NCBI GenBank assembly: GCA_029204225.1
Contig: MU832616.1
Span: 1 to 64,000, forward strand
Reading direction: 5' to 3'
Length of the DNA stretch: 64,000 nt
Source: Diphasiastrum complanatum
Taxonomy: Eukaryota > Streptophyta > Lycopodiopsida > Lycopodiales > Lycopodiaceae
The notes under the pieces are model-generated. The model did no database searches. It was not told where the DNA came from and worked only from the letters and a program-made list of their open reading frames with translations. The translations under genes were made by a program, and so were the position numbers. Below are positions 35,261 through 45,400 of the stretch, piece by piece. Within the stretch, counting starts at the first letter, position 1. Each line of letters starts with the position of its first letter.

Positions 35261-36386
35261 ATGGGTAAAGAATGGGAGTCAATCGGTTCTTTATTCAATG
35301 ATGATAGGCTGGATGGCACAAACTATTCTTTGTGGTGCTACATGATTAAGAACCTTCTTATTGCAAAAGGTTTATGGGAAGTAGTTAATGGTGACGAAGA
35401 GAGGCTACCTACCTTGGCACCTACTACACCAACTAGAGCAACTACTTCATCATCAATGGTTGTGTCTTCCAATGAGCAAAAGAAGTGGGCACATTCCGTC
35501 GTTGCATTATCGGTGAAGAAATCTATCCTTCCACATATTAGATCTTGCAAGACTTCCAAAAGTGCTTGGAAGGCTCTTGCCAAGATGTTTCAAGTAAAGA
35601 ATGCAACAAGATCAAGGATCTTCAGAGAAGCTTCTTAGTATCGATGAGGTGATTGAATACTCACCCTTCCAACACTTCCAAAGGTGATAAAAAGTCTAAG
35701 GAAGCTCAAGATCAAGGACAAGGCTCCAAGAAGAAGGGTAAGTGACACTATTGCAAGAAGTTTGGGCATCACATCAAAGAATGTAGGAATAGGCTTGCAA
35801 AGGAAAAAGAAAGAGGTAACGATACAAGTACAACAATCATTACTTTGGGTCAACAATTTGAAAAAAATATGATATTTTCAATAATGATTATTCTTTTGTC
35901 ACTAATAATCTCATCTCTCCTCAAGATGAGATTTCTACCACTTCACCTCTTGTTGGTTTTTCAGCCAAAAAGAACTCATCTTCAACTTTACATGCTGTTT
36001 TTTCATCTTCTGAATGGGTGATTGGCAACGGTGCCACACGTCATATGACTTATCACAAAAAGGTCTTCACAAAGCTTGTGAAAGTGCATGATGGAAGCAA
36101 AGTTCAAGGAGGTGGTGTTGGAGTGATCGCCATTATCTTACCCAATTGTGAGGAGAAGTACATTCACAATGTACTTTATGTTCCAAGAATAAAAAAGAAT
36201 CTCATATCGGTCTCTACTATTATGAACCAAGGCTTGGTTGTGGAGTTCAAAGAAGATAAATGTCTTATAAAAGACCCAAAGAGATCTCTCATGATTGTTA
36301 GAAATGGTGAACTCATGCAACCATTCCATGGCATTCCCCAAACTTTGGTCGAAGTCAGAGTCACCGAAGTCACGACATCGACGTGA
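35261..36386 (+). pseudogene. Copia gag-protease fragment
   Basis: Element 'I'. Gag starts at ATG 35261 (MGKEWESIGSLFNDDRLDG), with the UBN2 block GTNYSLWCYMIKNLLIAKGL. After KNATRSRIF the middle of Gag is deleted. The knuckle is recognisable (HYCKKFGHHIKEC), but its first Cys codon is now TGA. In protease the catalytic signature reads WVIGNGATRHMT, so the Asp of the usual D-S/T-G-A is lost. The frame then runs through the protease C-terminus to 36386, where the element is cut. Confidence 0.85.
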
Positions 36387-36908
36387 CCGACAAAGAGCTT
36401 GTGCTACCAATCCCCCAAAAGGGCCGATATATCGGACCCCAACTAAACAATGAAGTCACAAGGTAAGCTAAGCAGATTATCGGGCAAGGCCGAAGTATCG
36501 GACCATAGCCCGACAAGCGTGAATTTCAAACTGTCACGCTCAGTCACCAAAGTGACGTTACCAGTGGAGCAGCTAACCAATAGTTTAGATTATACCTATT
36601 TTGTAATGATTAGCTCGTAATCCTCACGATTTTAAGTTTCAAATATAGTTCAATACAATAGAACAAAAATGTAGAATGCAAAAAAAAAAAAAGGATCTAC
36701 AAGTAGAAGAATATAGCATTGTAAGAGCAGCGTTAGGCCGCCAACGAATGAGACACTGCCGACTCACTCTCAAACAAAACAAAAATACAAATACTCTCAG
36801 TTCTTCTATCTCTGATTGTTGCGTTACATTTGATTGATTGTTGAAAGGCCTATAATTTGTAGTTGGGTATCTAGATCTTGCAAATTCCTCACAAACACAA
36901 TGCAGACA
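36387..36908 (+). repeat. Likely copia LTR
   Basis: Lies between the cut of the previous element and a degenerate primer site TGGCATTAGAGC (36909-36920). The right end is ...GACA. It contains a perfect 12-bp palindrome CCGATATATCGG near 36424 and a diverged second copy (CCGAAGTATCGG). The left end is not defined. Confidence 0.5.
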
Positions 36909-36940
36909 TGGCATTAGAGCCGATTCTTTAGATACACAAT

Positions 36941-37300
36941 ATGACTACAACGATTCAGATCAAAATTGCAATCAATCTTGATGGTGCAAACTATCGAGTT
37001 TGGAAGTTCAAAATCAAAACACTCTTGAAGGGTGAAGGGATATGGTCAGTGACCGATCTCATAGAAGAAAACCCTGGTAGAGAGAGACCCAAGGAGAGCT
37101 TTATGAATCAGAAAAGATGAACGCACAATGACAATCATCATTTCATCCATAAATGAAGAAATCCTCATGCAGATTGAAGATTGCGAGAGCAACCATGAAG
37201 TGTGGGAGAAGCTAAAGCAGAAGTACGAAGTGAGGACTGTTGCATCAGTGATGCTAAGTCTCATACCAAAGATGGAGATCCTCACAAGAGCAAGCTAGAA
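36941..37300 (+). pseudogene. Copia gag start fragment
   Basis: Element 'J'. ATG 36941: MTTTIQIKIAINLDGANYRV, then WKFKIKTLLKGEGIWSV, the N-terminal UBN2 region. It continues in another frame with ESNHEVWEKLKQKYE and AS-MLSLIPKMEI. Truncated at about 37300 by a fragment related to the chromovirus LTR. Confidence 0.75.
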
Positions 37301-37700
37301 AAGAAAATGTTCTCTACACTCTAGCCTTCCACTAGTGAATAGAAGCAAAACAACACAAGAATTTCCCCTTCCTATGGGCGCCCTCTCCCTCTCTTATAGA
37401 TTGAAAAAGACTCCTTCCAAAGCACTAGAGAGTGTCCTCACAAGCCAATGAGAAGAGGGGAGTCAAAGGAAAGGCCAAGAGCCTTATAAGTTAGTGGAAT
37501 GTCAAGAGACACCTTCCATAACTTATGTTTCTTGGATAACCACTTCTTGGTTGCTTTAGGGACATCAAAAGACCCTAGTAGGTGTGCCCTCCTACTAGGT
37601 CCCAATGACTCACATGTGATGGCTAACTCTGGCCCAAGGCCAATTATGTGATTATGGCTCAAGGTTGACCAATACCCATGGTAAGGTCCTACCCAAGTGG
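37300..37700 (-). repeat. Diverged chromovirus LTR fragment
   Basis: Collinear with 26220-26545 (GGGCGCCCT..., CTCCTACTAGGTCCCA, GGCTCAAGGTTGA) but clearly diverged, so an older copy or a sister family. It is in the same orientation as the other LTR copies. Confidence 0.7.
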
Positions 37701-37754
37701 TTGAGGATTCAAGTAAGAAGCAACAAGGACTTAGATGAAAAGAAGACTCTATAG

Positions 37755-37960
37755 AAGATGAGTACTTACTTTACAAACATAGAGTATGTATTCCTTATAT
37801 AGATGACACTAGGCACCAAACACTTTATGAGTGTTATGATAGTCCTAGTGCAGGGCATCCAAGAATCTAGAAGACTTGCGAGCTTTTGAGAAGACGGTTT
37901 TTCTAGCCTAAAATGAAGAGGGACGTCCAACAATATGTGACAACCATCATACTTTGTATT
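37755..37960 (+). pseudogene. Gypsy integrase zinc-finger fragment
   Basis: The plus strand reads YKHRVCIPYIDDTRHQTLYE, then CYDSPSAGHP, a stop, LLRRRFF, PKMKRDVQQYV. This is the N-terminal zinc-binding region of a Ty3/gypsy integrase, alignable with 6230-6060 in this window. The orientation is opposite to the neighbouring LTR fragment, so it comes from a different insertion. Confidence 0.75.
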
Positions 37961-38333
37961 TATCTAATCAAGGGATTAGGTCTAGGAACAACTTCTTTAA
38001 CATCAAAAATCTTAATTGAGTCTAGCTTATTTTGATACTCATCCAGAGCAGAAAAAATATTGTTTTCAAATGTTTATAGATACTCTAGGATATATATATA
38101 CAAAGATCATGTAACAACATGGATATAGTTAGTTTGCACATTGAACTTATTTTGAAAAATGACAAGAGCAAGTGCACTATTAGCTTGGCCCAAAAAGTGT
38201 TTAGATTAGAGAAAGTCCAAGGGCTTTCCCATTGTTCTTTAGTATAACCAAAAAGTTTTGGTAAAAGAAATTAATCCATTCTCCACTAGAGTTCTGGACT
38301 ATAAAAAGGTGGAAGAAAAACGGTTAGTTCCTG
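37961..38333. other. No recognisable gene
   Basis: May continue the gypsy fragment, but no integrase core motif can be read. A short plus-strand frame (KNDKSKCTISLAQKVFRLEK) has protein-like composition without a known match. Confidence 0.35.
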
Positions 38334-39181
38334 TTGGGATGTCTAAATTTCTGTCCTTAGTAGTGTAATGCTTCAGTCTGTTGTGGAATGATGACTAGAG
38401 TTGTTGGTTGGTCTGCAGCAGCTTTGTCATTGAATGATTTTGGCTTCACAGCATCCTCAGGGTCATTGTGTACCTCTTGATCTTTCTAGATTTGCTTAAA
38501 AACAATATCCGTCTGGATGGCCTTCTCTGACGTACCTTTGGCTGGCTCATCCATCTGTGTAGACTGGTCCTGGCGCTGGACAGGTTCTTTGTCTTCAAAA
38601 TTTTGGATTTGGCTTGATTGAAACTTAGCCTCTTCTAGTTCTTCTCCTTGTTGTTGGCTTGATGATGATGCAATCTCTGTGGTGGTTGTCTTTCATGCTC
38701 TCATTTGTGAATCACCCTCAATTGAAGGAGCTAATTTTGGCAACACTGGTGCAATTCTGATATCTTCCTGCACAGACAGAACACCGGCATGCATACATAG
38801 AATACCAAATTGCAATCCAAGTCTGGAAAATTGATTACTCTTTACTAATTTACAAAATTGCTTAAAAGCACTCTTTCCGAAGGCGATGGCTTCTTCGTTC
38901 AAGGCTCTCAGCAGGTATCCCATATTTGTATTGGAAATGGTGTACTCTTGCTCCAGTAAGAATATAGAAACAAGAGCGAACCGCATGAAGCTCTTGAGAT
39001 TGGAGTCTCTAATATAAGAAAGCTTGAATATGTGTAGACAAAAACGCTACTAACAATGAGAGAATCCATGACTGAGCCACTGCCAAGTAGAATCGTTGAT
39101 ACACAGAATCTATAACAGACAGAAACACTGTTATTTGAGTAGTAGAAACGATGCAAATAAGAGAAAGACGCTTGTGCTAAC
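38334..39181 (+). repeat. Putative gypsy LTR with TGGCGCC primer site
   Basis: TGTTGGGATGTC ... GTGCTAACA, followed by TTGGCGCCCTTG (39182 on), which resembles the tRNA-Asp-type primer site common in plant Ty3/gypsy elements. This implies an 848-bp 5' LTR. On the opposite strand a frame of 97 codons (38986-38693), extendable with one stop to about 38340, has protein-like composition (YLLRALNEEAIAFGKSAFK), so a minus-strand gene is the alternative reading. Confidence 0.4.
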
Positions 39182-39965
39182 ATTGGCGCCCTTGTTGAGG
39201 AGGCCCATAAAAGAATATTTTAAAGAAGAGGTAAAATCTACAAGATAAGAATTTACAAGTTTTTTTTTTCTGAAAAAATATAAAAAGAGCAAAAAAAATT
39301 CCTTGCTGGAATTGTAGTCTGCTTTTGATTGGAAGTATTGCAAGTCTGCAACAGGATGTTTCATATGAATAGTCCTTGAGCGTGGCAGTTCAGTTGAAGC
39401 CATGTTGTATACCAGCAATCATAATTGTATGGCGTGTCTTGATTGTGTGTTCGAGACAACCACTTGAAATATGTAGGTGGTGCTTGACTCCTTGGTATAG
39501 AATGGTTACTCTCTGCATATCCATCGTAAGAGTTGTATGCATAAATGTAGTTGAGATAGATTGGAGAGATTGATGAATCATTGTGATCTTGGTATTGATA
39601 TTCATCATGAAGTGTCGAATGAGGGAAATATTCATTTGTTTCTACAGGATAATATAAAGATTGATAAGCATTTCCATTTGAATAGACCCTTTGACTACAT
39701 GGCGCATGAACAACATCTTCACGTGAATCCACTGGTTGAGGTCTTGTTGTTTGAGAAGCAGCGTTCAAGTACATTTCTCACATTGTAGGTGCATGTGCCT
39801 CTGGATATTGATGTGTAGGTTGGTGTGCTTGAGTAGCAACTGCTCCATTTTGGACATGGTAGTTCGATTTTGAATAGCAGGAGCAGTTTGGTTTAGATCT
39901 ACACTGCTTGGTTGAATTCATAGTTGAAGCTCATTTTCTTTGAAGCGAGTTGCATTTGCTTGAAA
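39182..39965 (-). other. Antisense Tyr/His/Asn-rich frame, unassigned
   Basis: The minus strand is open from 39774 to 39361 (137 codons) and, after one stop, readable up to about 39920. The product is rich in Tyr, His, Asn, Gln and Ser (YQYQDHNDSSISPIYLNYIY), with no known domain. If 38334-39181 is an LTR, this is an antisense frame in the leader of that element; if not, it may be an exon of a host gene. The right edge is the truncated LTR of element L. Confidence 0.3.
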
Positions 39966-40348
39966 TAGCCAAAATGACATCTAAGGTGACATCTATTGTC
40001 ATGCATGAAATTCTACCAACTTTTTACAAGTGTACTAGTTCTAACTAGAAATGTCCAAATCATTATGCACGTGTCCATTAAACTTTGTGCATGCCTTGCA
40101 TGTCACTATGGATCACTTACAATTAATGCATGTGAGTTGCCACAAGTTTCTACAAGCATAATCATGCTAATTCTATGTCTACAAACTATATGCAAGTTGG
40201 ATTTATCAAACTAGATAATACATAACCATGTAGCTCGAGTTATATGTAGGCCAAACTTGGCATTTTTCATTAATGAGCTACATACTTGCATGGTACAACA
40301 TTTGTAGCAAGCCAAGAAATCAATATGGATTGTTTTTCAATTTTAACA
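39966..40348 (-). repeat. Element L 3' LTR, truncated
   Basis: Nearly identical to 51945-52325 apart from scattered substitutions (for example ATTATGCACG against ATCATGCATG). The right end, AATTTTAACA, gives a TG start on the minus strand beside the purine tract. The left half is missing. Confidence 0.9.
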
Positions 40349-40365
40349 CTCCTCCTAAAAATGAT

Positions 40366-40653
40366 CTATATTGATATGAACATGGATCTTGGTATAACTC
40401 CAAGGTTGGCTCTATGCTTGTTGAAGGAACTTTTGCTCAAAGGTTTGGTGAGCATATCTGCAATGCAAGATGATGTGTCGATGTGCTTCAATTTGATTTC
40501 ACCTCCAATGAGCTTCTCTCTCACAAAGTGATGTGCAACTTCGATATGCTTGTTCCTTGCATGGAATATTGGGTTGTTGGCAAGGGCTTGAGCTGAGATG
40601 TTGTCAGACATGATCGTAGGTATATTTTCTTCCATAATTATCTTTAGCTCCAT
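40366..40653 (-). pseudogene. Element L RNase H C-terminus
   Basis: Reads MELKIIMEENIPTIMSDNIS, AQALANNPIFHARNKHIEVA, HHFVREKL, ADMLTKPLSK and ends at 40366, two bases beyond the polypurine tract. It is the direct continuation of 47478-47176 (which ends EAIWIKRLL); element M lies between the two pieces. With the target duplication removed the frames are offset, so there was already a small indel at the site. Confidence 0.92.
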
Positions 40654-40655
40654 AG

Positions 40656-41309
40656 TGTGAAAATTGTCAACATTTCCTAGCTAGTTTGAGGCCTAAATTG
40701 GCAATTTTTGTACATAGTTTTGGATCTAACCTTTCACACGTGTGAAAGAGACCTAGATACTTTTATTCTAGTATATATTTCATGTTGAAGAAGTCTCAAA
40801 CTTCGGGACCTTCTAAATGACACTAAAATCATGTTATTTGGACATATAGGCCAAAATTGGCTATTTTAGGTTACTGGTGTCCTAAAATTGGGTCCTAAGT
40901 TCTAGAGAGAGGAGAGAGAGTCATCTCTCTCACCTATATTAGGCTGAAATTCGTGGAGAACAGGTTGGAGAAACCTTTTGTATGCTTCATTGAGATCAAT
41001 AGATCATTGTCATTGTTTCTTCCTCCATTGAGAGCATTGTTGTGTGTATTGTCTTCAAGCTATTGTGTATGATCTTAGGTGCTTTCCAAAAGTGGTAGGC
41101 TGATGTATTATGGACTGTATAATGCTATTTTGGGCCACACTTGATGTTTATGGAAGTTTCCATTTGTGATAAATGCTTTTTGATCAAGTTCTTTGCATTC
41201 TAGGTAGCATAGAATGTGTTGCCAATTCCTAGCTTATGTAGTTTGGAGTGCAAGCATTCAAGCCAATGATCTTGGAGTTTAGATCCACTTAGGATCTGTA
41301 TTTTTAACA
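40656..41309 (+). repeat. Element M 5' LTR
   Basis: TGTGAAAATTG ... TTTTTAACA, 654 bp. It holds an 18-bp perfect palindrome CTTTCACACGTGTGAAAG (40731-40748) about 30 bp upstream of a TATA-like AGTATATATTTC (40769), a layout that would suit a G-box enhancer. The purine-rich GAGAGAGGAGAGAGAG lies near 40906. Confidence 0.97.
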
Positions 41310-42480
41310 TGGTATCAGAGCTGGTTGGCTTCTATTTACAGTAAGTATTCCATTTTTGGTGATATTTGGATGTTTGATCAAGTTCTAGCATGATTTTGCA
41401 TTGCTTTGTTGATCAAATCTTACTAACCTTTGTTTTGTGAGTTGAACTTGTGGATCAAAAGCATATTTCAGGTCTATTGAAGATCAGAGGCTGAAAAGAA
41501 ACTATTTTGGATCAGATCATAACACCTAATCATTTGTGATTGTGAGGCTTGTGCATATTCAATACTAACAATGTTCTTTTCAATCCTATTGTTGACAATC
41601 TCCATTCTTGGATGAACACTCTCCTTAAGTGGATGAAACTTCTCCTTAAGTGGATGACAAATGCTCTTTTGAGTGAGTTGTAATTCTCCTAAAGGCTGAG
41701 CAAAGCTCCCATTTGGATGAAAGATCCCCTTTTTGGGTGAACATATTGCAAGCTCCATTGTGAAGAGCATATTGTAAAGATTGTCATCAATTTTGGCATA
41801 AATTTTGGTGTACTTTGTTGAGCATGTAAGTAACATTCCTTATGTAATTTGATTGGAGCATTTGCTGGAAGGTGTTAACCATTATGCAAGTGTGTTTTCA
41901 GGTTCTTAACAGGTTGAGGAACATTCTCATGTGAAGTGATCTTAGATCTACATCTAAACACCAAGATTTGACAAGATAGTGAAGCTAGTCTTGTGATTCA
42001 CTAAGTGTGCTCATTCATTCACCTCTAAATCTTGTATTTATCACTTGCTGGAGTTTATAAACTTTTAGAAGTGTGGTTTACATGTGGTTTTACAGGTTGA
42101 ATCAATATCTTAGTGTGTTGATCATATGTTGATCAAGTTTGTTCATTACTAGGTAATCTTGGCATCCTAGTTTTGGGTATTTTCTAAGAATGCAAGTAAC
42201 TCTTCACACCATAACTTGATTTGGTCACTTGCTGGAAAGTTTGAGAGCTTAAGCAAGAGTGTGTTCAGGTTGGTTTGATTTTGTAATCCATTCTTAGTGT
42301 GTGCAAAGTGTTGCATGTGTTTCAATCTTCCTTTCTATGCTTGGAAACCATCTAGGTTCAAGATAGAAGTGTTTTAGGGTCCTAAATCTTCATAGATCTC
42401 TTTATCTATCATTTGTTGAGAGAAAAGTGAGTGCTAAGTGCTTTAGGACAGAACCTAAAAGTTGAAGAAACATTAGAATC
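41310..42480 (+). promoter_or_regulatory. Element M primer site and long leader
   Basis: The primer site TGGTATCAGAGC occupies 41310-41321. The following 1.16 kb has no open frame of note and would be the untranslated leader, probably with the RNA packaging signal. The phrase TGCTGGA recurs (about 41864, 42045, 42232), each time before a GTGT...TTCAGG or ACAGG segment, suggesting diverged internal repeats. Confidence 0.6.
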
Positions 42481-45400
42481 ATGGCTTCCAATGGTGGGAT
42501 CATGCTAGAGTCTAGTGAAACGTTGAGTTCATCAAACTACTCTACTTGGAAAGTGAGGATGGAGTCCTTACTTGAGTTGAATGAACTCATGGACATAGTT
42601 GCAGAAATTGAAGAGAGACCTCTCACACTTCAAGAGCAACAAAGGTTTGATAAGAAGGCCAAAAGGGCTCTTCATATCATTAAAATGAATGTTACAAATG
42701 AACTTCTCAAGGAAGTTGGAAAGTGTCAAAGTGCAAGTGAGGCATGGAATGCCTTAAAGAAGCTCTTTGAATCAAAGTCCACATCTAGGGTATTGACCCT
42801 AAGGAGACAAATATTTTCTAGTAGGCAAAGAGAGGGTGAAAGTGCTCATGCATTTATCTTGAGAGTTAAGTCCCTAAGTGATGATTTAGCATGCATTGAT
42901 GAGAACATAAAAGATGGTGAAATAGTCCAAGTTATGTTGAATGGTTTGCTAAATGAACATGCTAACCTTGTGCAAAGTTTTGCCATTCAAAGAGTCTTGC
43001 CAAGTGTGGTTGACTTGCAAGAAATCTTATTGGCTGAAGAACATAGGTTGCAATCAAAGCTTGATGGTGCATCCTTGCAAGGTGGAGGTGAAGAGGCTTT
43101 CTTCACAAAAGGCAAATTCAAGGGCAAAGGTAAAGGCAAAGGGAAATGGTCCAAAGGTGGTAACTTTGATCATGATGATCACTCTTCCTCTTCCTCTTCT
43201 ACTAAGAACAATAAGTCAAAGTTCAAGTGCTTTTATTGTGGGATAAAAGGTCATTTTGCAAATGAATGTTATAAGAAGAAAAGAGAGCAAGGAGAGAGGC
43301 AAGGAAATCTTACAATAGATGAGGAAGAACATAACACATGTGAATCACTTGTTATGACTTCAAGTTTGTTAGCCAACATAGATGATAATGATCCTTGGTG
43401 GATTGATAGTGGAGCCTCATCTCACATGACAAGACATAAGGAATACTTTACATCCTTATTGTCTTATGAGGGAGAAGGTAACATCATCTACACTGCAAAT
43501 GATGGTCAATGTGACATCAAAGGCATAGGCACTATTCCTATTTCCCTTTCAACAAATAGGAAAGCAAATCTTGAAAATGTTTTGTACATTCCTTCAATCA
43601 CTAAGAATTTGCTTAGTGTAAGTCAAATGATTGACAAAGGACTTGATGTGGAGTTCATTGGAGATGCATGTTTGATAAGTAAATGTGGATCCTTGATTGC
43701 TCAAGGTAGGAGGCATGGTAAACTTTTCAAGCTTGATGCATGTGTGATCTCTAATCATGAAGGATGTATGGCTAGGGAGCAATTGACAAACCAAGAAGTT
43801 TGGCACAAGAGGTTGGGCCATCCCAACTTCAAATCTTTGGAGGTAATGGCAAAGAAAGAGCTTGTTCTTGGTCTCCCTAAAAGTCTTGTTGCAAACAATA
43901 GTGTTTGTGAACATTGTGCCTTGTCCAAATCTCATAGACTTGCTTATTCTAGATCTACTTCTAGATCTAAAGAAGCTTTTCAACTTGTGCATTCTGATAT
44001 TCATTCTTCTAGTACAACTAGCAATGGTGGGGCAAAGATGTATGCAACTTTCATTGATGACTTTAGTAGGTATACTTGGATCTATCTTCTTAAAAGTAAG
44101 GATGAAGTGTTTGCTGCATTTGTCAAGTTCAAGAATGAAATGGAAAACCAATTCAATACAAAGATCAAATGCTTAAGATCTGATAATGGAGGGGAATACA
44201 CCTCAAATAGGTTCAAAGACTTTTGTATAGCACATGGGATTAAGAGGGAGATGTCTAGTCCTAGGACTCCACAACAGAATGGAGTGGCCGAGAGGAAGAA
44301 TAGAACCCTTTGTGAATGTGCCAAGGCAATGAGACTACATGCTAATCTTGCTAAGTCTTTTTGGGGGGAAGCTTTAGCATGTGCTAACTATCTATGTAAT
44401 AGATGGACAAGTGCTTCCTTGGATGGTAAAACTCCTCATGAGGTTCTTTATGGTAGAAGGCCGAGTGTCAAGCATTGTAGGATCTTTGGATGTACATGTT
44501 TTGTCAATATCACACTTGATGATAGAACTAAAGAAGATCCTTCATCAAAGAAGGGTGTGTTTGTTGGCTATAGTGAAGTAAGCAAGGCTTACAAAGTGTA
44601 CATTCCTTCTACAAAGAAAGTTGTCATAAGTAGGGATGTCATCTTTCATGAAGATTCCAATGTTGTTGATGTTGATGTTGATGTGCCTACTAATCATCAT
44701 GATGTGCAAGATGTCTTGGATGAAGATGGAGATGCCACTCCAAAGCAAACTTCAAGGAAGACTCAAAGGCAAAGGGCTAAGCCATCAAGGCTAACCTATG
44801 ATGAAAAAGGAAAGCAAGTGGTGGACAACTCTAACCTTGCTTTTCTTACCTCTTTTGATGAACCAACTTGTGTAGGTGAAGCAATTCAAAAGAAGGAATG
44901 GATCCAAGCCATGGATCATGAGCATCAAGCACTCATCAAAAGCAACACATGGAGGTTGGTAAAGCTTCCAAAGGACAAGAAGGCAATTGTTTGTAAGAGG
45001 ATCTTCAAGATCAAGACAAATCAAGATGGATCAATCAACAAGTACAAGGCAAGGTTGGTGGCAAAGGGGTATGCTCAAGAATATGGTATTGACTATGATG
45101 AGACCTTTGCACCCATGGCAAAGATGGTAACTATTCGAATCCTAATCTCTCTTGCAACTCTTTATGATTGGGATATGTGGCAAATGGATGTTACTAATGC
45201 CTTCTTGAATGGTGATCTTGAAGAAGATATTTACATGGAGCAACTCAAGTGGCAATTTCTTCAAGGCAAGGAAGATCTCGTTGAGGTTTGGTTTGAGCTC
45301 AAATGGGCTGGTTTTATTAGGTTTGATACTCAACTTCATCTACTCTACTTCATGTTGGATAGAAGTGTAGAAATCTATCTTTTGGTTTATGATGGTGACA

